This document shows, one piece after another, positions 16,259 to 24,266 of a stretch of 64,000 bases of DNA. The translations under genes were made by a program, and so were the position numbers. Below the pieces are notes generated by a model that was not told the DNA's origin, did no database searches, and saw only the letters and a program-made list of their open reading frames with translations. The stretch is taken from assembly GCF_000813725.1 (NCBI RefSeq), contig NZ_JWLD01000032.1, positions 62,001 to 126,000 of the forward strand. The letters run 5' to 3'. Position 1 is the stretch's first letter, and each line of letters begins with the position of its first letter. The stretch is from Leisingera sp. ANG-Vp. GTDB lineage: Bacteria > Pseudomonadota > Alphaproteobacteria > Rhodobacterales > Rhodobacteraceae.

Positions 16259-17364
16259 GCCGCCCGTTCAAAGTGCTGGCCCTTGGCGGCGATCACATCG
16301 GGCCAGAGGTTGTGGCCAGCGGGCTAGCGGTGCTGCGCCATGCCGCTGAGCAATTTGGCGTAGCGGTCGAGATTGAGGAGGATCTTCTGGGCGGCGCGTC
16401 CTGGGATGTGCATGGCACCTTCTGCACGGATGCGGTTGTGGCCAAGGCCCGGGCAGCGGATGCCATTCTGGTTGGAGCGGTCGGCGGGCCGGAATGGGAT
16501 GGCATCCGGATCGACGGCCCGATCACGGAAAGTGATGGCCTGACCCGTCTGCGGATCGAGCTGGACGTGTACAATGCCCTGCGCCCTGCGCGGGCATGGC
16601 CGGCGCTTGTGGCGCAGACGCCCTATCGGCAGGATGTCGTGGACGGAGCTGACTTGCTGGTTGTGCGGGAAAACTCGGGCGGCATCTACTATGGCGAACC
16701 CCGCGGGCGCGAGGTGCTGAGCGACGGCCAGATCCGGGGCTTTGAAATCAGCGAGTACCGCACGGGAGAAATCGAACGCATCGCCCGCTGCGCTTTCGAG
16801 GCAGCGCGCGGTCGGCGTGGGCATGTTGCGTCGCTGGACAAATCGAACGTGATGGAGAGCGGCAAGCTCTGGCGCGAAACGGTGGAGCGGGTCGGGCGCG
16901 ACGAGTACCCGGACGTCGAATTACGCCATCTGCTGATGGATTATGCGCTCTTTGCCGTCGCCCGCGCGCCGCGGGACTTTGATGTGCTGCTGGCTGACAA
17001 CCTGTTCGGGGATCTCATCTCGGACTTGATCGCGGTGGTCTCCGGGTCGCTGGGCATGCTGCCGTCGGCGACCTTGCCTGCTGCTGCAAGGCCGGGACAT
17101 CCCGTCAAGGGCGGGCTGTACGAGCCAACACATGGCAGCGCGCCGGATATCTCCGGGCAGGGCATCGCCAACCCGATCGGTGCGATCTTGTCAGTTGCGA
17201 TGATGTTTGAGCATGGTTTCGGACAGCCTTTGGCTGCCCGTGCTATCGAACAGGCAGTAGACGGGGCTTTGAATGCCGGGCAGCTGCCGCCGGACCTGGG
17301 GGGAGCGGCTGATACAGCCACTGTCACGCAAATGGTTCTGCACAACTTGAGTTCGAACACATGA
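16255..17364 (+). CDS. Isocitrate/isopropylmalate dehydrogenase-family enzyme (LeuB/TtuC-like)
   Basis: A 369-residue beta-decarboxylating NAD(P)-dependent dehydrogenase. Family signatures: LGGDHIGPEVV at the N-terminus, LRIELDVYNALRPAR (substrate arginines), VVRENSGGIYYGEPRGR, then LADNLFGDLISDLIAVVSGS (Asp metal ligands), then EPTHGSAPDISGQGIANPI. The length and motifs fit 3-isopropylmalate dehydrogenase, but its neighbours are not leucine genes. It overlaps the betaine hydroxylase-like gene (ATGA) under the same divergent LysR. It is therefore more likely a paralogue acting on a hydroxylated product or another malate-type acid, such as tartrate or an alkylmalate. This reassignment is inference; a biosynthetic LeuB role is not excluded. 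Confidence 0.8.
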   Translation: MSRPFKVLALGGDHIGPEVVASGLAVLRHAAEQFGVAVEIEEDLLGGASWDVHGTFCTDAVVAKARAADAILVGAVGGPEWDGIRIDGPITESDGLTRLRIELDVYNALRPARAWPALVAQTPYRQDVVDGADLLVVRENSGGIYYGEPRGREVLSDGQIRGFEISEYRTGEIERIARCAFEAARGRRGHVASLDKSNVMESGKLWRETVERVGRDEYPDVELRHLLMDYALFAVARAPRDFDVLLADNLFGDLISDLIAVVSGSLGMLPSATLPAAARPGHPVKGGLYEPTHGSAPDISGQGIANPIGAILSVAMMFEHGFGQPLAARAIEQAVDGALNAGQLPPDLGGAADTATVTQMVLHNLSSNT

Positions 17365-17641
17365 TGGTTGCGTTCGGGTAGTTGGAGAGTGGCCGGAAAA
17401 CGTATTGCTGATCCACTGGTGTGGGCAGCGCGCTTGTTTTCAAAGTCTGCACACGTCTGAGGCCAGGTTGATACTGAAGGCGTCAAGCGCGCGTCCTAAG
17501 GACTGAATAGGACGTGCGAGGCACCGCTGTTTACTGAGTGGCTGCCGCTCCGGAGCAGCACAGAGCCCAAGGAATTTTGATCCGGCAAAGCAATGGAGCC
17601 AGTTTTCCGGGCAGTGGCCTTTTGATGCCCGATGGCGGCGA
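17365..17641. other. Convergent intergenic region with one hairpin
   Basis: A 277-bp gap between the LeuB-like gene (+) and the stressosome operon's last gene (-). GCGCGTCCTA (17489-17498) and TAGGACGTGC (17508-17517) make a ten-pair stem (one G-U) around a nine-base loop. It may act as a bidirectional terminator, although no T-run follows. No convincing coding frame is seen. Confidence 0.45.
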
Positions 17642-18064
17642 TTAGGCCTCACTTTCTACAATTTTTGCAATCACCTCAACATGTTCAATGGTGAGCGGTT
17701 TGTTGATGAATTTCCTAACGACGCTGAACTTTTCCGCACGCTCCCGGTCTCTGGGGTCTATTGATGTTGTCAGCATGACAACAACGGCTTTGGCAAATGC
17801 TGGCCCAAGTTCCGCAGTTGCCGCTTCGAGAAATTCGAAACCGTTCATGCGGGGCATGTTGATGTCCAGGAGAATGAGATCGATCTCCTCGCGATCCTCT
17901 TTTTTCAGGTAAGCGAGGGCCTCATCAGCATACTGAAAGGAGATCTGGTCCCGGACCATTCCGGATCTTTTCAGAACCCGGCGGTACATCATTTGATCGG
18001 CTTGCTCGTCGTCGATCAGCATCACCGTTCCAATGCAAGGTTCGTCAGTCATTTCCTGCCCCAT
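17642..18064 (-). CDS. Stand-alone response-regulator receiver (Rcp1-like), last gene of stressosome operon
   Basis: A 140-residue single receiver domain with no output domain. The acidic pocket is MLIDDEQAD, the phospho-acceptor Asp is in LILLDINMPRMNG (about residue 67), the Thr switch is MLTTSID and the Lys is in FINKPLT. Sequence style (DDEQADQMMYRRVL, EALAYLKK) matches the Rcp1/CheY-like partners of phytochrome-type kinases. It overlaps the upstream kinase gene by 20 bases, so the two should be made together and form a phosphorelay pair. With no DNA-binding part, the signal probably passes to another protein. An alternative ATG four codons in (18052) is possible. Confidence 0.88.
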   Translation of the reverse strand: MGQEMTDEPCIGTVMLIDDEQADQMMYRRVLKRSGMVRDQISFQYADEALAYLKKEDREEIDLILLDINMPRMNGFEFLEAATAELGPAFAKAVVVMLTTSIDPRDRERAEKFSVVRKFINKPLTIEHVEVIAKIVESEA

Positions 18065-19196
18065 TGATGACTAGTGAGAAGGTGGAGCCCCGGCCAGGGG
18101 CTGATTCAATTTCCATGGCGCCGTTGTGGTTCCTGGCGATGCGCGCGCATAACGTCAGGCCCAGACCGGATCCGGGATAGGCGTCATAGGTGTGCAGGCG
18201 CTGGAACAGCGCAAAAATCTGTTGGTGAAACTCAGGCGCTATGCCGATACCGTCGTCAGAGACTGAAATGCTCATTTTGCCGTTCCCGAGGTTGCGGGTG
18301 CAAAACACCGAGATCTGCGCCGGCTGTTCAGGGGTGCGGAACTTGCATGCATTGGACAGCAAATTCCGGAACAGCATCTGCAGTTGAAACGCGTTTCCGT
18401 GGATGACTGGCAGGTCACCAACCGTCAGCCGGGCATCGTGCTCCATCATGTCTGCCTTCAGGTCTGCGGCAAGGTTCAGGAAAAGCGCACCCAGGTCGAC
18501 CGGCTCGATAATAAAGTCGGCTTCGACTGTCCTGGAATAGTTCAGAACATCTTCGATCAGCTGGCTCATCCTGTCGGTAGTCTGCAGAGAGAGATCGATC
18601 AACTCCATGCCGCTGGAATCCAGCACGCCGCCGTATTCGCCGGCCAGTTCCTTGATCAGCATGCCAACCGTGTTAACGGGAGATTTCAGGTCATGCGAAA
18701 TTGCGTAGGTGAACTCTGCCTGCTCTTTGTTCGTGTGCTGCAGCTGCTCATTGGCCTGCTCCAGATCAGCTGCTTTGCTGGCAAGTTCCGCAGTCCGCTC
18801 GCGCACCTGAATGTCGAGCCTGTCACGCTGGCGTTTCAGTTCGTCCGTCAGTTCGCGGAGCCTGTTTTCCGTTCCCCGCCGTTTGAGGTTTTCCGTTTGC
18901 AGAGACTGAACCGTGCTTTGGTAGCCACGCAGCGCCATATCGTAGACTGCAATCACCTCGAGAAAGAATTGCTCCAGCCGCTCCAGCCGCTCAGCCGGGT
19001 TGTCGGGGGCTTCCAGCAGCTCATGCAGGGCAACGTGATGCATGCCGCTGATCTCTGCCAGAGAGATGCCTTCCCGTAATGCGTCCCGCGCCAGATCATA
19101 AGCCAGAACCAGCCGTGTCTCCTGGCCGAACTCGGCAAAATCCGCCAGGGCGGCAAAGTAACGTTTAGTGATGTCCGCGTGCTGGGCTCTGTTCAT
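18045..19196 (-). CDS. Sensor histidine kinase with N-terminal RsbU_N-like domain
   Basis: A 383-residue soluble kinase. Residues 1-85 are helical and match the RsbU N-terminal domain (LVLAYDLARDALREGISLAE, then SGMHHVALHELL), the part that RsbT binds in Bacillus. A coiled coil (about 95-160) links it to a HisKA domain, with the phospho-acceptor His168 in ISHDLKSPVNTV, and an HATPase_c domain with NLLSNACKF, DDGIGIAPEF and GSGLGLTL. There are no membrane segments. In Bacillus the same N-domain is fused to a PP2C phosphatase; here it drives a two-component output. The gene overlaps rsbX by four bases and the receiver gene by 20. Control by RsbT is inferred from the domain. Confidence 0.88.
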   Translation of the reverse strand: MNRAQHADITKRYFAALADFAEFGQETRLVLAYDLARDALREGISLAEISGMHHVALHELLEAPDNPAERLERLEQFFLEVIAVYDMALRGYQSTVQSLQTENLKRRGTENRLRELTDELKRQRDRLDIQVRERTAELASKAADLEQANEQLQHTNKEQAEFTYAISHDLKSPVNTVGMLIKELAGEYGGVLDSSGMELIDLSLQTTDRMSQLIEDVLNYSRTVEADFIIEPVDLGALFLNLAADLKADMMEHDARLTVGDLPVIHGNAFQLQMLFRNLLSNACKFRTPEQPAQISVFCTRNLGNGKMSISVSDDGIGIAPEFHQQIFALFQRLHTYDAYPGSGLGLTLCARIARNHNGAMEIESAPGRGSTFSLVINGAGND

Positions 19197-19831
19197 CGGA
19201 CCCGCCCCATGGAAATTGCAAGGACGATAGAATCGTCACGCGGGTGGGCAAACCGGTCCATAACGTCAGCCGCCGTCCGATCTGCAGAAGCGCCAGCTCT
19301 GACATGCGCGCGGTAAGCCCGCTTGACCCCGTCGCTCGTCATAACAATCAGGTCATCAGGCTGCATGACATGATCGGATGGGTGCAGCCGAGGCAGGCTC
19401 ACTCCCAGAACACCTCCCCTTTGTATCAGGGTTTCATTAGGCTGGTCCTCGGCTGCACGTACCAGCAATCCGTCGACGTCTCCAACAGCTGCCCAGGAAA
19501 ACCTGCTGCTCTGCACGTCAATCAAGATCATGCCCAATGCAGCGCCCCGGCTGCCTTTCAGGACTCTGTGGCACTGTGTGAAACCGTCTTGCAGCCCAAG
19601 CTCTCCCTGGCTGCCCAATACCGCCAGGCAGGTTTCAGTTACAGCTGCGGCAGGCTTGCCGCTGCCGCTGCCGTCTGCAACTGCAAACAGCACGCTCCGG
19701 GTGTTGCGGCTGATCAGATAACCGTCGCCCGAGGCCTGGCCGGCCTGTTTCGTCTTGTGCGCCACCGACCAATTCAGCTGCCGGTCCGATCCCGGCAGAG
19801 GTATGTGCCCGCTCGTCATCTGTGCTTCCAC
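19193..19831 (-). CDS. rsbX: RsbX-like PP2C-family serine phosphatase
   Basis: A 212-residue SpoIIE/PP2C-type phosphatase without extra domains. Metal-site motifs are FAVADGSGSGKPAAAVTETC near residue 50, LIDVQSSRFSWAAVGDVDG in the middle, and DLIVMTSDGVKRAY near the end. RsbX resets the stressosome by removing phosphate from RsbS and RsbR after RsbT has acted. Gene order (R-S-T-X) supports that name. It overlaps rsbT by 16 bases and the kinase by four. A second ATG at 19819 (MTSGH) could be used instead; both lie within the rsbT end. Confidence 0.85.
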   Translation of the reverse strand: MEAQMTSGHIPLPGSDRQLNWSVAHKTKQAGQASGDGYLISRNTRSVLFAVADGSGSGKPAAAVTETCLAVLGSQGELGLQDGFTQCHRVLKGSRGAALGMILIDVQSSRFSWAAVGDVDGLLVRAAEDQPNETLIQRGGVLGVSLPRLHPSDHVMQPDDLIVMTSDGVKRAYRAHVRAGASADRTAADVMDRFAHPRDDSIVLAISMGRVR

Positions 19832-20235
19832 TTGATGATGGTCACGGTCACACCCTTGCCTGGCGTGCTTTGGATATCGAACTCATCGACGATCCGCTTG
19901 GTTCCGGGCAGGCCGAGCCCCAGGCTGCGGCCCGTCGAAAACCCGTCGGTCATTGCGGCCTCGATGTCGTCAATGCCGGGGCCTCTGTCGGACACCACCA
20001 CATGAAGGCCCGTATCCCGGCCGTCCGAAACCGGCTGCGCGTCTACCGTGCCATGGGACGCGTAGTTCACGATGTTTCTGGCCAGTTCGGAAATCGCCGT
20101 GGCAATCAGCGCCTGATCCGGCTTGCTGAAGCCAAGGGCCATTGCCATCTGGCGCCCCATCTGACGGGCCAGGACGACGTCCCCGTCGTGCTGAACGCTT
20201 TGCTGTTGCGCCGTTACGGTTTCAGCCGCCTTCAT
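19816..20235 (-). CDS. rsbT: RsbT-like switch serine/threonine kinase
   Basis: A 139-residue GHKL-fold kinase of the RsbT/RsbW class. The N-box is ISELARNIVNYAS, the G1 box DRGPGIDDIEAAM, and the G2 lid GRSLGLGLPGTKRIVDEF. RsbT phosphorylates RsbS and RsbR in the stressosome, is then released and activates a partner carrying an RsbU_N domain. Such a domain is fused to the kinase two genes downstream. The start overlaps the rsbS stop by four bases. Confidence 0.9.
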   Translation of the reverse strand: MKAAETVTAQQQSVQHDGDVVLARQMGRQMAMALGFSKPDQALIATAISELARNIVNYASHGTVDAQPVSDGRDTGLHVVVSDRGPGIDDIEAAMTDGFSTGRSLGLGLPGTKRIVDEFDIQSTPGKGVTVTIIKWKHR

Positions 20236-20591
20236 CGGGCTGCGCCATTCAGTTCGGCGATGCCGGCATCCAAATCCAGCATCGTCGGGACCGTCTCAAG
20301 AGTCAGGCCCAGCAGCACCATCGACAGGGCCACCTCCGGCTGGATGCCGACAATTACCATTTTTGCACCGCGCAATTGAACCGCACTGGCGATTTCAGCC
20401 AGTGTTCTGGTTCCGAAACTGTCGATCACATCCAAAGCGCCGACGTCTATGATAACGCCGTCAGCCTGGCGTTTGACCACTTCGTCCAGAATGCGGGATT
20501 GCAGGTTCAGGATATCACTGTCGCTCAGTTCTTCCTGAATCGAGGCTATTAAGTGGCTGCCCTGGCGCAGAATGGGGACGCGGACTGCCAT
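20232..20591 (-). CDS. rsbS: RsbS-like STAS-domain stressosome scaffold
   Basis: A 119-residue single STAS domain, the usual RsbS size. The phosphorylation-loop region IDVGALDVIDSFGTRTLAEI contains the conserved Ser (in DSFGTR) that RsbT phosphorylates in Bacillus RsbS. The second half, GAKMVIVGIQPEVALSMVLL, is the typical STAS alpha/beta pattern. RsbS with RsbR forms the stressosome core and traps RsbT. It lies three bases after rsbR and overlaps rsbT (ATGA), giving the canonical order. Confidence 0.9.
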   Translation of the reverse strand: MAVRVPILRQGSHLIASIQEELSDSDILNLQSRILDEVVKRQADGVIIDVGALDVIDSFGTRTLAEIASAVQLRGAKMVIVGIQPEVALSMVLLGLTLETVPTMLDLDAGIAELNGAAR

Positions 20592-20594
20592 GCT

Positions 20595-21503
20595 CTAGGC
20601 TCCCAGCAGCTTTTCGGCCAGCTCCATGCCCTGCTGCAGATCCCCCGCGGTGTTCATGTTTTCGCCGTCAACGCCGATCTTCACCAGAGCCTGCGCAACA
20701 TCTGCAGAAATGCCTGTCAGGATTGACTTCGCGCCCATCAGCCGGGCAGCCGTCATCGTCTGGATCAGATGGTTGGCCACTGCGCTGTCAACAGATTCAA
20801 CACCTGTAATATCAAGTACCACCGCCCGGGCCCGGTATTCGCGGATGCCTTCCAGCAACTGGACCGTTAGCGATCTTGCCCTGTAGCTGTCGAGTGTGCC
20901 CACCACCGGAATCAGCAAAAGCCCGTCCCGCAGTTTCAGCACAGGAGTCGGCAGTTCGCTCATCTGGCGCTGCTGGGTCTCAATCGTTTTCTCGCGTGCG
21001 CCGACATAGGTTTCCAGGGCCAGGGCCATATCGAAATGGGCGATCTTCATCAGCGACAGCACCAGGTGGAAGGCTTTGGCCGGATCGTCCTCCAGCGATT
21101 CAAGAACTACGTGCCCCAGGCGCTGCAGGTAAAAGGCATACGCGCCAATGTACAGCGTGGGCGTGATGCCTGCGCGCTCGTGGATGTCGCCAATCCGCCT
21201 GCGGTCTTCGGCATAGGCTTCATCAAGCTCTGCCGAGACGAGTTCCTTGAAGTAGCGCTTCTGGCCTTTCTTCACACGGGCGATCTGCGCCTCATCGGCG
21301 AACTGTTTGGCTGCTTCCTCGAAGTTGAGAATATGGGTGTAGAAATCGTTGATGATTTCATCGCCGACCTGATCCGAGACCGGGGCAAGTTCCCTGATCC
21401 GCTCCTTGTCCAATGGGCTGATATCGAACCAGGATAAGGTGTTTGCATGGGTTGCCGCTTCACTGGCCGATGCTGGGTGGGATGAGGAAATTACTTTAGT
21501 CAT
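20595..21503 (-). CDS. rsbR: RsbR-like stressosome sensor with globin (haem) domain and STAS domain
   Basis: A 302-residue protein. The N-terminal half (about 20-175) is a globin-coupled-sensor domain. His108 in RRRIGDIHERAGITPTLYIG sits where the haem-proximal His lies in HemAT-type sensors, and Tyr55 in NDFYTHIL fits the distal B10 Tyr, which suggests O2, NO or CO binding. The C-terminal half is a STAS domain with VVLDITGVESVDSAVANHLI, in which Ser replaces the Thr at the first RsbT target site of Bacillus RsbR (from memory), and GAKSILTGISADVAQALVKI. ATG 21503 has AGGT seven bases upstream; ATG 21524 would add seven residues without an SD. First gene of the operon. Confidence 0.9.
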   Translation of the reverse strand: MTKVISSSHPASASEAATHANTLSWFDISPLDKERIRELAPVSDQVGDEIINDFYTHILNFEEAAKQFADEAQIARVKKGQKRYFKELVSAELDEAYAEDRRRIGDIHERAGITPTLYIGAYAFYLQRLGHVVLESLEDDPAKAFHLVLSLMKIAHFDMALALETYVGAREKTIETQQRQMSELPTPVLKLRDGLLLIPVVGTLDSYRARSLTVQLLEGIREYRARAVVLDITGVESVDSAVANHLIQTMTAARLMGAKSILTGISADVAQALVKIGVDGENMNTAGDLQQGMELAEKLLGA

Positions 21504-21563
21504 AGGTCTACCTGATGGTTGCATTCGCCTTCGCGGGAAACCCCTTGAGGGTATTAATTATGT

Positions 21564-21593
21564 ATTTAAGACTAGTGTATTCCCAACGTACAA
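21564..21593 (-). promoter_or_regulatory. Sigma-70-type promoter candidate for the stressosome operon
   Basis: On the minus strand TTGTAC (21593-21588) and TTAAAT (21569-21564) are separated by 18 bp, about 60 bp upstream of the rsbR start, in the most AT-rich part of the 317-bp gap between rsbR and the M24 gene. The rest of that gap (to 21820) shows no gene. Confidence 0.4.
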
Positions 21594-21820
21594 TCTTAGA
21601 TAGAGTAAAATAGCTTCAGATTTCATTCAGTAAGCACCTGAAGGCCGCTCCGGCTCACGGGGTCTGCGAGTTATGCAGAATGCAAAAAATGAAAGCTCTC
21701 GCATGTCAGCTGCTTTTCCAAGTGGCGGCTCAGCGAGGTGCGGCTGCAGGAAACAGGCCGCGCCGGCCCCCTTCAAGGCAGGAAAGGGCCCGGGCGAAGG
21801 AGGAAGCTGATCCCGGCAGC

Positions 21821-23053
21821 CTACTCCATCAAGGCCTCTTCCAGCGGGTAGGAGGACAGCATTTCGTATCCGTCATCAGTTACCAGAACCTGCTGCTCCA
21901 GCTTGACGCCGACACCGGTTTCGCCCTTGGCCCCCATGTAGCTTTCGATGCACAGGACCATCCCGGCCTCAATCACGCCATCATAGGGGTTGGCGCCGCG
22001 GAAGCCTGGGTTGATGCGGGGATATTCGTCGCACATGCCGACTGCATGGGCGATGCAGGCATAGGCGTTTTCGCGGTATTCTTCGGGAACTGGATAGGCG
22101 CGTTCCTGAAACTCGGCAAATGTCACACCAGGCTTGACCAGTCCCAGGTTGTGCTCGATCTCGGCCGCCGCCAGCTGGTACACTTCCCGCTGCCGTTTCG
22201 TGGGCTTGGCCGGACCGCAATGCAATGTGCGTGAGATGTCGGCGAAATAACCGAACGGGCCGATCATGTCAGTGTCAAAGCCCACCAGATCACCGGCTTC
22301 GATCCGCCGCGGCGAGGCCTCCTGCAGCCAGGGATTGATCCGCGGGCCCGAGGCCAGCATCCGGCCGTCGTGCCAGTCGCCGTTGTTGGCCAGGTTAGTG
22401 TAGTTCAAAAGCCCCCAGAGCTGCAGCTCGCTCACTCCTGGCTGCAGCGCTTCCTTGACTTTGGCGATGCCCAGTTCGGCGACTTCGACTGCCCATTTTA
22501 TGCAGGCAACTTCGTCCGGGGATTTGATCACCCGGGCCTGTTCCGAGATCAGCACCCCGTCGATCACTTCCAGCCCCCGCTGCATCAGCGCTTGGGTGAG
22601 GGAAGGGTTCACGTATTCAACAGCAACGCGGCGGTTGTCCGTGCCGATCTCGCTGAGGAAATTGACGACATCATCGGCCAGCAGGGGCGCGCTGTCCCCC
22701 AGCACCGGCCCGCCGTCGAAGTAGGAAAGCGCCCGGTTGGTGCGGACATCACCCACCTTAGGCGTCGGGCCATATAGGCCATGGATCACCACGGGTCCCT
22801 CCTGGGGGACAAACAGGTAGGTGGTGGGGATATGCGACTGAAACAGCGCGTAGGAGCGGTAGTCCGCCGCGTAACGCAGGCTGATCGGGCTGACCAGCAC
22901 GCACATGGCGGCATCATGGCGCTTCAGCTCGGCACGGATCCGGCCGATCCGGTAACGGTGCATCCGGTCGTAGTCGATCTCGGGCATCTCGCGGTAGCGG
23001 CTGAGGTCGCTCCAGCAGTCAGCCTGGACCATCGCATCGGCGGGCAGGGTCAT
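21821..23053 (-). CDS. M24-family protein closely resembling DMSP lyase DddP
   Basis: A 410-residue pita-bread-fold (creatinase/aminopeptidase P) protein. Candidate metal ligands are Asp260 and Asp262 (GFDTDMIG), Asp272 (FADISR), His336 (IAHAVGMCDEYP), Glu370 (LCIES) and Glu386 (KLEQQV). The spacing is almost that of the six ligands of Ruegeria DddP (D295, D297, D307, H371, E406, E421, from memory), and DGRMLASGPRINPWLQE is also DddP-like. A DMSP lyase or a C-N/C-S cleaving relative is therefore possible. The gene lies downstream of a Rieske oxygenase (ATGA overlap), suggesting a methylated-amine or sulfonium pathway. ATG 23053 has AAGGA upstream; the earlier ATG lies inside the Rieske gene. 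Confidence 0.8.
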   Translation of the reverse strand: MTLPADAMVQADCWSDLSRYREMPEIDYDRMHRYRIGRIRAELKRHDAAMCVLVSPISLRYAADYRSYALFQSHIPTTYLFVPQEGPVVIHGLYGPTPKVGDVRTNRALSYFDGGPVLGDSAPLLADDVVNFLSEIGTDNRRVAVEYVNPSLTQALMQRGLEVIDGVLISEQARVIKSPDEVACIKWAVEVAELGIAKVKEALQPGVSELQLWGLLNYTNLANNGDWHDGRMLASGPRINPWLQEASPRRIEAGDLVGFDTDMIGPFGYFADISRTLHCGPAKPTKRQREVYQLAAAEIEHNLGLVKPGVTFAEFQERAYPVPEEYRENAYACIAHAVGMCDEYPRINPGFRGANPYDGVIEAGMVLCIESYMGAKGETGVGVKLEQQVLVTDDGYEMLSSYPLEEALME

Positions 23054-24231
23054 GACAGGATCCTTTCCACCACGCGGCGGCCGAAGTCGTGGGTCGGCCC
23101 CTCCCAATGCGGGCTGAGGCGGCCGCCGTCATAGGCGGGCGACAGGCGGCCCTGCTGCAGCAGTTCCAGCATGGCCAGATCCTCGCGGTTCAAATCGTCC
23201 CACATTTGCATCAGCTCGGCTCGCGCTTCTGCGTGGCCGTCCGAGGTGGCAGCGTCGCCGATCAGGAAGACATGCAGTTCCTCGCGGGTCTTGTCGGGGG
23301 CCACGGGATAGCTCACCAAGACGGTGAACTGGTCGGGAAAAACTTCAGCGGCGAAATGCGGGAAGCACAAGAACCAGAGGCCGCGCTTGGCGTCCGCCTC
23401 CGACAGGCCCGGATAATGGGGCAGCTTGTCGCCGCGCCCTTCGCCCAGTTCAGGAAAGATGTAGTCGTTGTAGAACACGTGCCGGTCCCATTCGCCGGAC
23501 CAGCGCACGTTCATCGGCGCGAATTTCAGCAGTTTCGGATGGACGGCAAAGACATGATAGCCCTCCATGTAATTCTCGTAGACCAGCTTCCAGTTGGCAT
23601 TGACCTCAAACTCCAGCTTGCCGGCCCAGCGGACGGACGAGAAGTCATAACCGGGCGTGCGCTCCAGCAGAGGCGCCAGCCAATCCAGGAGCGGCTCTGC
23701 ATCGCCGGAAACATTGACAAAAATGCAGCCGTTCCAGACCTCGCAGCGGGCCTCGACCAGATCCAGCTTGTCGCCACCGCCGTTCTTGAAGGTGTCGGTG
23801 ATGTCCGGCCCGCTGAAATGCGGCCGCGCCCGCAGCTTGCCGTTCAGCCCGTAGACCCAGGCGTGATAGGGGCAGGTGAGCGTTCGCTTCTGGCACGGCT
23901 CGGTCACCAGCTTGGCGCCGCGGTGGCGGCAGACGTTGTGCAGGGCGCGGATCTGCCCGTCCTGATCGCGCAGGATGATCAGGGGCGCACCGCCGATTTC
24001 GAGCGGCTTCATATCGCCAGGTTCCGGCAGTTCGGCCGCAGCACCTGCAAACACCCAGGAACGGCGGAAGCAATGCTCCCTTTCCAGCGCCAGCCAGTCG
24101 TCGGACCAATAGGCGGCGTTTGGCAGGCCGCTGGCTTCCTCGATCGGGGCAAAGGTCTGGGCAAACCCTTCCTCGCCCAGCAGATCCTTGACCTTCTGCA
24201 AGACAGGGCTGTCCGGGAATGTGCCGTCCAT
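23050..24231 (-). CDS. Rieske [2Fe-2S] ring-hydroxylating-type oxygenase alpha subunit, probable amine demethylase
   Basis: A 393-residue oxygenase. The Rieske cluster ligands are Cys101/His103 (CRHRGAKL) and Cys120/His123 (CPYHAW). The mononuclear iron site is His226 and His231 in ENYMEGYHVFAVHP, with a C-terminal acid. The bridging position holds Glu223 (YMEGYH) rather than the Asp of aromatic dioxygenases, as in the CntA/GbcA quaternary-ammonium oxygenases. That and the dimethylglycine-dehydrogenase-like neighbour suggest oxidative demethylation or C-N cleavage of a betaine. No reductase gene is adjacent. ATG 24231 has AAAGGAG seven bases upstream. It is divergent from the XRE-cupin gene across a short, repeat-filled gap. 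Confidence 0.85.
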   Translation of the reverse strand: MDGTFPDSPVLQKVKDLLGEEGFAQTFAPIEEASGLPNAAYWSDDWLALEREHCFRRSWVFAGAAAELPEPGDMKPLEIGGAPLIILRDQDGQIRALHNVCRHRGAKLVTEPCQKRTLTCPYHAWVYGLNGKLRARPHFSGPDITDTFKNGGGDKLDLVEARCEVWNGCIFVNVSGDAEPLLDWLAPLLERTPGYDFSSVRWAGKLEFEVNANWKLVYENYMEGYHVFAVHPKLLKFAPMNVRWSGEWDRHVFYNDYIFPELGEGRGDKLPHYPGLSEADAKRGLWFLCFPHFAAEVFPDQFTVLVSYPVAPDKTREELHVFLIGDAATSDGHAEARAELMQMWDDLNREDLAMLELLQQGRLSPAYDGGRLSPHWEGPTHDFGRRVVERILS

Positions 24232-24266
24232 AGATTGCTCCTTTGAGAAAAAACTTGCTACGCTAG

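Noticed and set aside
16255-17364. Calling the dehydrogenase leuB
   Set aside because: Motifs fit, but it is coupled to a betaine hydroxylase-like gene and no leucine genes adjoin.
21821-23053. Calling the M24 gene dddP outright
   Set aside because: Metal ligands match, but substrate-pocket residues could not be checked and the neighbours suggest amine, not DMSP, metabolism.
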